Source: Discostella pseudostelligera
Taxonomy: Eukaryota; Bacillariophyta; Thalassiosirophyceae; Thalassiosirales; Thalassiosiraceae
NCBI GenBank assembly: GCA_036940085.1
Contig: JALLBK010000094.1
Coordinates: 1-57,459, forward strand
DNA: 57,459 bases
Direction: 5' to 3'
The position numbers were made by a program, and so were the translations under genes. The notes beneath the pieces were generated by a model, which did no database searches, was not told the origin of the DNA, and was given only the letters and a program-made list of their open reading frames with translations. This document shows, piece by piece, positions 41,249-53,500 of this stretch (the stretch's first letter is position 1; each line of letters begins with the position of its first letter).

Positions 41249-44005
41249 CTATAACTCATCCGTAATCTTTTCAATCTTACTCCAGTTCTTGCGCATACCA
41301 CAAGCCTCCAAGCACCGATCGTCAACGAATGCGCGGAAGTAGTCGGCATACAATGTGCACAAGCCCTTACGAGAGATAGCCTGACACCATGCCGATGTAG
41401 CCTCACGAGGTTTTGTGATGGTCACATCGTAGTAGGCGCTCTTTAGCCTCTGCGGTCCGACAGCATCGGGATCACGCTTGGCACCGGTAACGACAAAGTC
41501 ACGTGCTCGTGCCGCCTTGATGGTGGCGTCCTTATGAAAAAGTGCCGTGGGGTAAATGGTGTAATCAAACAAGGCCTTTTCAATATCCTCCTGATCCTTA
41601 AGCTGCTTTCGTTCCTTCACTGCCTCACGATCCTTCTCACGTTCCTCGGCCCGTGAGTATCCCGGAAAGCGACTGGTAGAATGCTTCTTCCCAAGGGCGG
41701 TATTGGGAGTGAAATTCATAAGGAAGGACTCCAAGTCGCCGAGTGGAATGACGGCCTGGGGGAAGTCGCCACACATAGCTTTCTTGGCTTGGTCTTCACC
41801 GGCAGCATGGACGCAAACCTTCACTTTTGCCACTTCCTGACGTTGTCGTTCCGTCAACATCCAAATGTAGTTGGAGCCACCCTGAACGAGAGGCGGGGTG
41901 ACTTCATTGGCGTACACCTCGGGAGAAGTCGGCATTTGTTCCTCTGCAAAGTACACCCACCACTGTCCACAGTCCATCCTATCTTGACATACAGGAGTTA
42001 CCCCACCGGGGCCTGATAAGCTTCTCGGTATCCAAGACAAGTCAAACGAATCCTTGCAGATTTCCCAAGCAGCTGGGTGGAAGAAATCACCGTGCATTCT
42101 CCACTTGGCAACCTGCAGACACCCAAGACATGAAGTTCATATTGCATTTAGAGAAGCATCAAACGAGAGCAAATAATGCACATCCTGGATTTACTTACCT
42201 TGTTATTCTCCTCGCTCACATACGAAACGCGAACAAAGGATGGAATGAGATAAGGGCTGGACGGAGCGCTTGACAACACCACTGTGACTCCATCTTCCTC
42301 GTCTTCTTTCTCCCCCTTCGTTTGACTTTCATCTCTGGATAATGCGGCAATGGCCAAATCGGCAGAGGCCTGGAGGAAACTATTGATACTGCGCGTAGTT
42401 ACCAGCGTCGACCATTTCAGGGCCACGTACATGTCATGATCATCGCTGCTGATTAAATCGGGATGTGTCGTCTTCGTCGCTGGGTCAAATTTCGACGCGT
42501 CGACATCCTTCGTCGTCAGATAAGGAGGCGATACAACTAAATCCTGCATCCGTTGCTCCATGAATCCACTCTTCAAATCATGACAAACATCGGCAGTTTT
42601 GGGATTGGCAGTGACCACCACCTGCACAGGACTTGCCCGTTCTTCCACTTTTGGATTGCTATTCCCAGCTTTCATGGGATCCGCCTTCCCCCCACAATTG
42701 GGTAACATGGAGTCCATCCAATCCGTCCAAACGCCTGGAATCGGTTCACACACCAATATCTGAACACGTGCAGCAATCAATCCGGTGGCACACATGGCAT
42801 CTATCTCCTGCAAGTTACGTTCGAGATGTGTGGCGGCAGTTTCCTGTTCGGAGATCCAAGGACGAGGTTCCACCGAAAATGGTTGGGGTGGCTTCGTCTC
42901 CCATAACATCGTCGTTGACCGACCTGCCCCGACGGTATTCATAACGAATAGGATACGGCACCGATCGCCGGCGTCCTTTCCGTAGAGCTCCTCCCACACC
43001 GAACCCTTACTACGATGGGGTCGAACCTCGCTCCCCATGGCCAAACAATTGTCAAGTAATCGGGTGTAGGAAGCCGTTTCATCTTTAGGCGCATTGTTCA
43101 ACTTTTGAGAAAAGAAGGTGGTGTATTCGCTCCCCCCTCCGGGTGTATCGACGAAGCGAGATGAAACGACACCCGAGTCATCGCGTCCCTCGAAAGAATC
43201 GGCCTTTTTGCGTGAACGTGAGTAGCGATAGAAATATTTCTGTATGTGTGTATTTGCAGAGTGATAGATGATTTGGTGAGATACATGCTCAATAAATGAA
43301 TGCAACAAGCGCCACGATGAAACGAACGCAAATGACATCGGAAAGCTTGGGGGGAAGTGGGCGCGCGTAGGGGTCAGATTAGTGATTCTGATGATAAGTT
43401 TGGTCCTCAAGCGAAGGATGACTTCGAACATTAGGATGAACTATGCTTTGAATTTGATGGGTATCCTCACACCCCTCACAGTCCCATTCCCCCTTCTTTA
43501 CTCGATAGGGCACACAGACAGACAACAATTCAATGACAAAAACAATGCATTGAGTCGAACGCACCTGCAATGGACCCGTGTATTCGAACCAGTATTTGAC
43601 CTCCTCCGGCGGAGTTTCCTCCATCAACTTTTTGCGTGCCTTCAAATCATCCATCAACTCATTCATGTAGGACGGTGGTTTTTTTGACGACGAGGCATAT
43701 CCGGAGAGTCGCCGATGGCTGCCGTTACTGCCGCTGCTGTTCATTGAATTGGTATTGGCGTAGACGTGGTTTGACGGCGCGGACATGCCAAGATCGATGG
43801 GATCAATATTAGCGATAGATGAAGCAGCAGATGTGGCGGCGCGGTGGTTGGCTAATTGATGGTATGTCTCGGCAAAGGATGTGCCGGCGGAGTAGAAGAG
43901 TGCCGACGCGGCGATCAGTTTCAGTGCCGTGACGACGTTGCTGCTGCCGATGCCGCTTCTGGCGTCATCCGCAGACTGGGCGTCGGCATCGGAAGGGCCT
44001 TCCAT
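41249..44005 (-). CDS. Type II membrane protein, unknown, large lumenal domain
   Basis: Three exons: 44005-43565, 43239-42199, 42112-41249; 781 residues; introns of 325 and 86 nt, all phase 0. A short acidic N-terminus is followed by one hydrophobic segment (VVTALKLIAASALFYSAG, about residues 24-41), then a Ser/Asn-rich stem, the layout of Golgi type II enzymes. The rest is globular: CRILFVMNTVGAGRSTTMLW, VQILVCEPIPGVWTDWMDSM, YVALKWSTLVTTRSINSFLQ, then Cys/Trp-rich ICKDSFDLSWIPRSLSG and MDCGQWWVYFAEEQ, and a C-terminal CGMRKNWSKIEKIT. I do not recognise the family; a glycan-modifying role would fit the topology but is only inference. The first intron is the longest in the window. Confidence 0.7.
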
Positions 44006-44584
44006 TATGCGGTGTCGAGATGTTGATGTGGTGCTACGGTGATGATGGTTGGAGTGTTATCGGCAACCTAGGGCAACGATTGAGAAGCGTCGATGTTCAT
44101 GGGTCATGATGTGAGTGCAGAGGTAGAGGCAGCGTCGAGTTCGAGTGCACCGTGCGTTTGTCGTCGTGTCGTCCGTCGTCGCCGCAGGTCGCCGCCTTCG
44201 TCGCGTGGTGTCATTTATTTTGTGGACGGACAGACAGGGGAGGATGGCGGGAACCGACGCCAGACAGATTAGGCGTGGAATTCACATGTCTCTCATGTCT
44301 CACTCCCGACTCCACGTGGAATGCACTGGTTGACTCAATTGTCCACGTGGAATATTATGGAGCGGAGGCTGGAGGAAGTACTACCAGTGCAGAGAACAAT
44401 CTCTAGGAGTAGGATTAGGGGAAATATCAAGAGTGGCAAAAGCATTTGTCCAAAAATAAATTACACTATCGTCTACTAAGCATAATCATGCGTCTATCTA
44501 TCCAGACCATTTTGAGGCGACATCAAGATGCACCTAATTATCATCAACCTATTCGCCTCATCAACGAATGGGATGCATTACTCA
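44006..44584. promoter_or_regulatory. Promoter of the type II membrane protein, with paired TCCACGTGGA
   Basis: 579 bp. TCCACGTGGA occurs twice, at 44311-44320 and 44342-44351, spaced 31 bp (about three helical turns). ATGGCGGGAA lies at 44244-44253. The part nearest 44584 is the 3' flank of the VPS13-like gene. No coding support. Confidence 0.45.
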
Positions 44585-47500
44585 TCACATCACAGGGAAG
44601 AAGCTTAATGAAACACTGCCGAATAATCTTTCATTGGCCCTCACAATTTCGGATCTGTCTTGCACCTTTGCCTTCTTGCTGGTAGATCCACCGAATAGAA
44701 AAGATGCATCTGACTCAGATTGAGAAGAATCGGAATCTCCTTTTTTTAATGCCTCCTCCTCTGCCTCACGGATAGCCTGCATCTCTTCACCAATGGCTTC
44801 ATATATGTCTCCACAAAACATCTTGGCCTTAACGGGGCGGAAGAGAGAATACTCCTGGGGTGCGGGGATGGTGAGTGTTTTCTTCTGCGTTCCACATTTC
44901 AAGTCCCCATTGGGAGTTTGACTGGAACGACTGGTAATTTCTTCGGCAAGGCTGGACTCGATATCATTCAGCCGTTCTCTGTAATAGTTCAGTATCATGG
45001 AATGCATATCTCCGACAGTAAGTATACAAACACCGGACAGCTTGGACGAACTACCCGGAGCGGACTTGATTGTTTTGTTGTTCCTGAATTGTATCACAAC
45101 TTTATAGGAATCGGGAAGATCGGAGTCGAATAATGTTAGGTCGAAGCGAGTATTGAATAATGCAATCGACGTGAGAAATTAGAAATTACCTTCATCGGTT
45201 AGCTGCAGATTGGATGATTCAAGAACGATAGTTTCTTCGAAGCATACGGAGTACTTGTCTTGCGACACTACTGCGCGGTTCCCGTTCTGATCAGTAAGTA
45301 GCTTTGGTCTCCTGGGAGCAGTGTTGTATTCCCTCTCCTTTTTGTACAATATGTTCACTACCTTGCGTGGAGGGTTTTTCCTTCTATCTTCGGCGGCTGC
45401 GGATTGATTCAGTGAGCGCTTGTCATTATTGATTGAAGGACTATATTAACACAGGATGACGCACCTCTCAATTTTAGGAACTCTCTGGAACTCATCCGAC
45501 CATTACCATCTTCGTCGCGGTTGGCATTATTCTTTTGAACAGTCTGTTTTCTGACCTTCTGATAGCGAACAGTATGAACACGGATGCCGATTCCTTTCAA
45601 GTATGACAATTCATTATCATTCACGGGTGCTCCCCAAGACACTATTCTACAGAAGTAATTGCGAGTAAAAGATCATTGGAGGAATAAAATAGTGTGACAA
45701 ATGTGCAAATGCTTGCATACACACGAGCTACAGAAAGCAATACGAATCTCACCTAGCTGGCCGACACCTGGCTTCGATAGCGCCGAGCTCTCCAATGAAT
45801 TTTGTGGTTGCGCCCATCCCGTCACAAGTCTTTGCCATCAGTCCTAATGTACCAATTAATGGAGCCACAATCAAACCCACTGTACCGCTAACGAAACCTT
45901 GAGAAAAGCCAATAATTGGACCTGATGTCGAACTCTGCATACCCCGATACGGATTTCCGATTAGACCAGCAACCCCATGCACAATTGTTCGACCCAGAAA
46001 GATCATGCCTTGGTTGAATCCTTGAACGACATGGCGCGGGCGTTTCCGCTCATCAATAGCAAGCTTTGGCTTCAAATGACTCGATACAAGCTGCGAATCA
46101 ACTATCGACTCAAGCGTTTCCGACAGACCCCCAGATATTTTGCCAGCCGCAAAAAATGTCCCACCAACGACGTTGTGTGAAAAGGAGACAATTCCTTTAC
46201 CAAACCCATCTTTACCACCAGCTGCTAATTCGTCACGCGTTTTCAATACTAGATCTGTTATACCAGTTTTGTATTGGTACGCAAGAAGTGACGGGTCGCC
46301 CAAAAGATTCATTGAAAATACGACCTTGTAGCTCTGTTTGATGCTGCGAACAATGTAAGAGATGACGATGTCAGTAGCGAGTTCGAAGATGTCGCAGTAC
46401 CGATCATTGTCAACAATTGCATTATACGTGAACGTTGGAGAAACGTGTGCGAAATTAGCCCCAACATTGATAACCCAACTTAGAATGCCAGCCACAGCCG
46501 CGGAATTTGTTGATCTCGCAATGGAATTCAAGGTTAAAGCTGATTCTCCCGCTTGGCTACCTGAATGATCTTCGTCTGGCTTCAAATTAATCTCCATTTC
46601 AAATAGCACAGGGGCGATGTATAGCTTTTCAATGTAAGTCTGACGAGACTCCAGTTGTTCGTAAGTGACGTACTTCAACTCGTTATTTGCATGAGTGGTT
46701 GTGGTATAATTTGAGGAAGCCACCGCTTGATATTTACTCGCTGAATTAAGCAGCATGCCAACGACACGAAGAATATAATCGACATCTAACTGAATTTTCA
46801 TGGGGCAAATGAATACCTCGATATTCGGCACCCAAGTCATGTTGCTCTGAGGCACATATGAGAACGCTACTTCAAATATCGGTTCGGCATCGTCGCTTTT
46901 CAACCAGAAACAGTCAGTTTCTTCGATATCTGCTACTCCACACAAGGATCTGTCAGGAGCATGGCTAGCATGCCTGTCAAACCCACGCTGCTTCGGCTGG
47001 ATGATAATAGGATATCTCGCCGTGTCAAGCATGGCGTCAACTTGAAAGTGTCTTATTTTCATCCCTGCCTCTATTGAACCCGTGCGTTTGAAGATATGCA
47101 AATCCTTCATGATGATACCCATCACCTCTCGCGGAAAGTCATCCATGATATAAAAGGTGAAGCCGTCGACTCTGACGTTACAAATAGCACTTTTGTAATC
47201 ACCTCCCTTTTTCAGCAAGCCCGATTCGACCTGCTCGATGAACCAGGGTGAATCGTTGAAAGATAAAATCTTCATACCCGCTGATATTCGCAAATGAACG
47301 TGCAAAGGGGGAAACGCCAATTCAGGTGGACAAGGCAACTCCCTCTTGATTCCAACTTTTGATAAATTATAGCCTCGTGAATTCGCACTGTACACTCGTC
47401 CGAGCTTCGTCGGAAGACGAGACCGCTTCGATGTACGCGAGAGATTATAGCTGACGACACTTTGGCTGCAAAAATCTCCAGCATTGATGTGCTTCGAATG

Positions 47501-50500
47501 CGCGCCTTCTCCTGTCGATAGTTGCTTAGTAGTTGATAAACTATCACCATCATCAAGACAGTCGTCGCTCATGTCAGTATGATATTTTCGGTATGAGCTC
47601 CCACTTTCATTTGAAGATATTCCTCTTCCGTCCTCGCTTAATCCGTTGTGGAGGACTACTGCTCGTAGAACCTTTCTCCCATGTGGATTGTCCCACGTAA
47701 ATCCACAGCTATGCATCGGAAAGAGCTCAAACATAACGGCATCGTCGTCATCTTGAACAAATTGAATCACGTGATCGTTACTCCTATTCTCTATCCGAAA
47801 GGGTGGGACGAGCTCATGAGTAATTGACGCCACTTTTGCGCCATCGCACTGATGAACTTTTGCCCGAACAATTCCACACATGGGGTTATTCAACCCATCA
47901 TGCTCACCAAAATAAGTTGATCCAATTTTCTCAATAGGAATAAGGTGCCATTTGCAGAAATCGCCCATTCGGATTGAGTTGACACAAAATGCGATCCATC
48001 GATTCGTTAATAGTTTTGGGCCATTTGCAGCGGTAATTTTTATGAAATTGTAGATGATTGTAGTCTCGTGTGCACAGAGATCTAACTTGTTTCTCTCGTC
48101 ATGCCCCGATAGTCCGCGCCTTAATTCTCTCGCCTTTTGCAGAGCATCACTTTTCGTACCGCAAATAGGCAATATGGTGATACCGATATGCAACAAATTC
48201 TTCAGTATGAATCGTGGAGCCAAGGTGATGAGATTGCTTCGGTAGAATGGTCCTGCTAAAGATTCGACGGTCACGCTAAAGGTGAAACGCCCGCATTGAA
48301 TTTCTTCACATGTTCCTGCAGAGTCTAATGAAATCGTTTCGCTCCATGTGTGGTTCCTGATATCACTTGTAAGCGCATGTTGTTTCATGACAAGATTACC
48401 ATTGCATGATGCATCCCACCATTGAGTAGCTATATCTTTTCTAGGACACTCCAGCTGAATTACAGACATCTCTCGGTCGGATTTGCCGCAATGCAACATA
48501 ATTGGCAAGCCTCCACTGCCACTGTCAAGATAGTATCTTTTAGACTGAGGTGATGAATGCACGACAAGATTAGATTTTCATTTGAATGAATTGGAGAAAA
48601 CCATCGCTAATCAGACTCACCAAGCTCGATAGTTTTACTTTGTACTCCAACTTCGCGCCTGTCTTGTTCATTATCCAGCAAGGTGAATAAATTGTGCATA
48701 TCGGCATTCTTATTCCTCCCTCGACAGAAACATCGATAAGCACAGAGCAACTGTCTCCAATATCCAAGGGAATTTTCGGGAGAGCAAATGATCCCTTCGG
48801 ATTAATGCCGGTTCGCAGCTTTCCAAACTCAATTTGAAGTGGCTTTGACCACATGGAACTTGTTTCGTCCGACTCCCCGACCACATGAAGCCTCTGAGCC
48901 AACTGAATGAAAAATGGTTCTCGCAAATTTATTCCACTCATCTGAAGAGTTTCGCCTCTTTCAACGACATGAATTGAAACGTGGCCATTTTGGCCTTTTG
49001 CTCCGTCTGACTTATGAACTTGGAACGGAGTTAATCCCTTACATTTGATACTTGGAGTCGCAGCAGTTAGGTCATCGTCGCTGCTTAAGTTGTCGTCAAC
49101 ATTATCCATTTCATCTGCAAGGAAGGAATTGTCTCTCCAAGCTTCATCCTTTTTACTAGGGAGTTGCCATGAGCGTGCGAGGATCGGAAATGGCATTGAA
49201 TTGGAGAGAAGGAAAAATGGAACAACTTGAATTGTTGTATCCCAAGCAGTTCGGTGCATAATGCATTTCTTCGATTCACTCGCAATAGGAGAGAATCGTT
49301 GCATGTGGGGTAAGCAAATGTAGAGCCGTTCCTGACAGACGATAAAGGTATGTGAGAAATGAAGCGTGATTGTATACTGCAGATAGAAGCAGCGCAAGCG
49401 GCATACCTTCCGGATGACGATTCCGCTGAGTGCATGACACCGCGAGACTTCTCTCAAGCTCATTGGATTAAAGAGAAAATCTTTTGTCAATAGCACGGGA
49501 TCTCGCCAATTTGTGCCGTCAAAAATCAGTAGTACATGGTAATGGCGAGACGAATCAATAACGCTCAGCGGCAAAGGTACTTCATTTCCTTTGGTTACAT
49601 CATTTTTTTCAAATACAATCTGAGCACCTTCCACAAGCCGATTCAACGCAACAAGGAATCCTTTCTTAGAGAGGTCTATTTGCGACTTGGCACCTTTCTT
49701 TTTCAAATAACCGAGTGATTTGCCTAAACGCACAATTCTGACGCGGATAGGTATATCAGTTTGTATTGTAACACAGGGTCGTACGAGCAAATTAATGCTA
49801 TCGAGGCAATCTGATTTGGGGCAGAGGGTCAAGTGGGTGCTGAAATAGATCGCATGTTAGAGAGCCAAGTTAAAGCTGAGGCCATAGAAAACAACAACAC
49901 ATCATTACCTGAATCCAGAGATACAATGTTGCTTTGCTCCCGTTTTTTTCTTGATACGAATTAAGGGAAGCATAGACGATTGGTACGGTGAGATGGCGAT
50001 ACCATGAATTGGTTTGTATCTGTCTATGAGTAGTGACAGTTGACACTCAGCAGTACGATTACTAAGGACGACGGCGGCGGTGCATGAGGCCTCTACGCTC
50101 TGATATGTTTCGGTTGCAGCTGTCCCTACCTTGAGATCTCTTCCTGTGCAATTCTCTAGGTGTATCTCTTTGCACCCAGAGTAATAGTATCTTGACGACT
50201 TCAGCTCGAGTACTTTTTGTACATCGTGATACGCTACTACTTCATCGTTCTCGCCAATGGAAAAGATTGATCTGATGAGTTCATCCTTCTTAGCAGCGGC
50301 CAAAGTTGCGACCTCACGTTTCCAATGCATGTCGCCGGCCAAGCGAAGTAATTCAATGGCCTCATCGGGATATAAGAATCCCGAACAAGTAGGATCCTTT
50401 TTGTCCCAAAGATTACGCAGAAACTCATTCTCCCTCTTCGAAAACATCTCTCGGTATGTCTGAAAATCAAGCTGGGAGGCAGCTCTCGACAACGTTGAGA

Positions 50501-53500
50501 CAGCCCCGAAAAATGAAGGCAAAGCATTGATATTGAGAGATCGAGGACAATTCACGTTGACGGTGAAAGTTGCGGCTAAGAATGCAAATGAGAGAAGGGA
50601 AATTCAGAGACGTCTCTCAGAACTCGTAGAAGAAAGTCTGCAAATAAACTACTTACTTTTGGGGTCGCTTCCATCCGACACAAGCGACTCCTGTACGAAC
50701 GTTTTGTATGCTAAATTTCCAAAACAAGGATATGATTCGATGAAACATTCCATGTGGTCATGCTTCGAGTTGAGGTAATACACGCTAAAAGCACTACGGA
50801 AGTGGAATGTATTGCCGTCATCGTTCATGGAGAGGTTTGGTTGGCCCTGAGAATGATCCGCCTCATCGAACTTATTTTCTGGAACAAACCATCCGGTTTG
50901 TAAGGATGCGAACGCACATCCAATAATGTTAACCTGGGAGAACTCGGCGCTAAACAATGAATTCGTGAACGAGCAGGAACTTCCAAACGTCAAAGTAGCT
51001 CTCTCAACACCTGCAGCAAGCGATATTCTAATATGAGTGCCCGGTCCTCGAGGTTCCTTGGAAATGTGATGAATGTGACGCAAGAGTCGATCAAGAACAC
51101 CCTCGTTTATTCTGCTTAACGGATCGTCGTCTAATAGCCAATAGGTGAGAGTATGCCCATCTGTTCCTTCCCCATCACTATACGCTGCATGCAGTTGAGG
51201 TTGCACCATGGATTTCCAGCAAAATTTAGCAAACTGATAATTGCTTCAGTTGTTGGATTGTGAAGAATAACGTCCTGTTAGTCTTGTCTTGATAATCGCA
51301 TGGCAATGCCCAGCAACAGTCCAACAACAACATTCCACACTCACCATAGACATCGAACAAGTTTGCGTTGTATTAGTGCTGGGTTTTGGCCGTTCAGTGA
51401 ATTTTGACTGCAGCCTGTTTCAGTAGTGTACAAGTCCCAGAACAGGTCAATGCCACGGCCTTGGTGCCACAGCGACGGCGCTGGGAAAGTCAAGCCATTA
51501 CCTAGTTTGGTGTAACCGGTTAATCGATATACCTCATGCATGGCCGAATATTCCCGTAAATCATCATAGTAAATAATACTGCGCATTGTTCTTGCAGAGA
51601 GAAATACGTTGGAATTGGAAAAGTCATCCAGATATTCTACACCCGTGGTGCCTATCTTGGGACAAAGGTTGTTGTCGTCAACGTCATGCGCAGTGAGATA
51701 CAGGATCGAATCAACATCCTGGTAAGATATTTCATTTGGATGCATCGGATCTAAAGTTGAGAAGAGAAAATCAAGTTCTCTCATTAGCTCCATCGGTGTC
51801 AGTCTCTGAGCCGCATCCACAATTTGGGAGGCATCGTTACCAAATTCGATATTTTCAGCCAACAGCACATGTATCATGTTTACAATCTCATCGTCTTGAA
51901 GTATTCCAGATTCGTCGACATCCACTGAGTTAAATACCGCACGAAGCGCTTCGCGACGGTTGCGGAACGCTGTTCTCTCCTCTTCCAACTTCGCTTCGTT
52001 TTCGAGCCTGATACGTTCTTCTTCATGAATGTCCCCTGCAGCCCATGCCAACAATGGATCAAGCGATAACGAAACCCCATTCAGAGCAACCAACGCCGAA
52101 GGCGAAGCATTTAATATAAATGAATCGGCGCCACAATCAATGTGAACTTCCATGCATGATGGCGTTGTATCTGATGAGGATTCCAATTGCGAAATTATTT
52201 CTTTTCCAGCGGCGCGGAGTCTTATGCCTTGGATTGTTATGATTGGCTTACAAGGAATAGTTGTCCATTCTATGCCGGGATCATCGGAAGAAGACAAATG
52301 TTGTACAATCTGACCAGCACTAAGTGTGATAGGAACGGTCGACAGCACTAATTCTCCTGACATGCCGGTCGATTGAACCTTGAATGAGAAATCGTCGATG
52401 TCTAAAACAAGAACGCCCCTGAGGATTTCAGTGAAATCAGACATAAATAGAATCGAAGTGTTTGCAACGCTCGCGTGGATCTTGGTGCTTATTACTTCAT
52501 CACTCGCTGGCGAATCATCCGGAGTCTTTTCCTTTGGAGGGTTGAAGGGAATTGCAGAGAACTCTATAAGAGTCTCTAGTACAGAGATGAGAGGACTCGG
52601 ATTAAGAAGGACGACCAAATCTGATGACCACAAATCAATAGCGATGGAAGGATCTTGATTTTTAGTAGGTGACACCGACATCCGGATGATGGCACGAAAC
52701 ACCTTCAATGATGATGGTGCTTCGCGTTGCTATGAAGGACACGAGACGAATATCTCAACGTGAGCTGGAAAAACAATGTATGAATCATTGACAAAACTGA
52801 ACTAAACAACTTGCCTTGGAAATAATTCCCACTAATGAATTATTTGCGAACGCTGGAGGATGTGGTTCATCTGCCTTCCTTGTCCCAATAACATTCCATT
52901 CTAATCCCCGAGTATTGATCGACAAATCTATGACTGGGCGTTGCATATCAGAACTCGCTTTCGGGATCGCAGAAAAAAGTAGTGGACTGGTATATTTGAA
53001 GGCCAAAGTGAGATCAAAAAGACAAAGAGACGATGGGACGGTCCTTTTCGTAGAACTCTCGTTCGGGTTTGTAATCAACGGACCACGAGGAAACTCGTAT
53101 GCAAGGGCTTTTGCGGAAAAGTTGATGGAGATCTCTTGCGACAGAAATGAATATTTGTTCATGACCAATACGGCCAGTGCGTGTTGGGAAGTTCGATGGA
53201 ATCGTTGGAATGGGGTTATCACGTCTAGCGGTGTTGCGCGGCCATCTTCGCCCTTTCCACAAATACGTGATTTGCTGCCTCTCATGAACTCAGCAAATTC
53301 ATCGTTTGCGTTGGGAATTTTCCAGCCTTCGAAACAATCGCCGTGAGTGCTCATAATCAAAGATGCATTATCATAACAAAGAAGAAGTTGCTCACCGTTT
53401 TTCATTGCATGGCATCGAAGAGATACAATCTCAAAGCGTGTCAACTGCTTCTCAATTTGTGTCAACTGCACCGATGTTAGGCGATCACCACTTCCAGCAC

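Noticed and set aside
44585..45646. Separate short gene downstream of the VPS13-like gene
   Set aside because: The segment joins the large upstream exon at GCTAG/GTGAGA in correct phase, continuing the VPS13-type C-terminus, so it is treated as the gene's last three exons.
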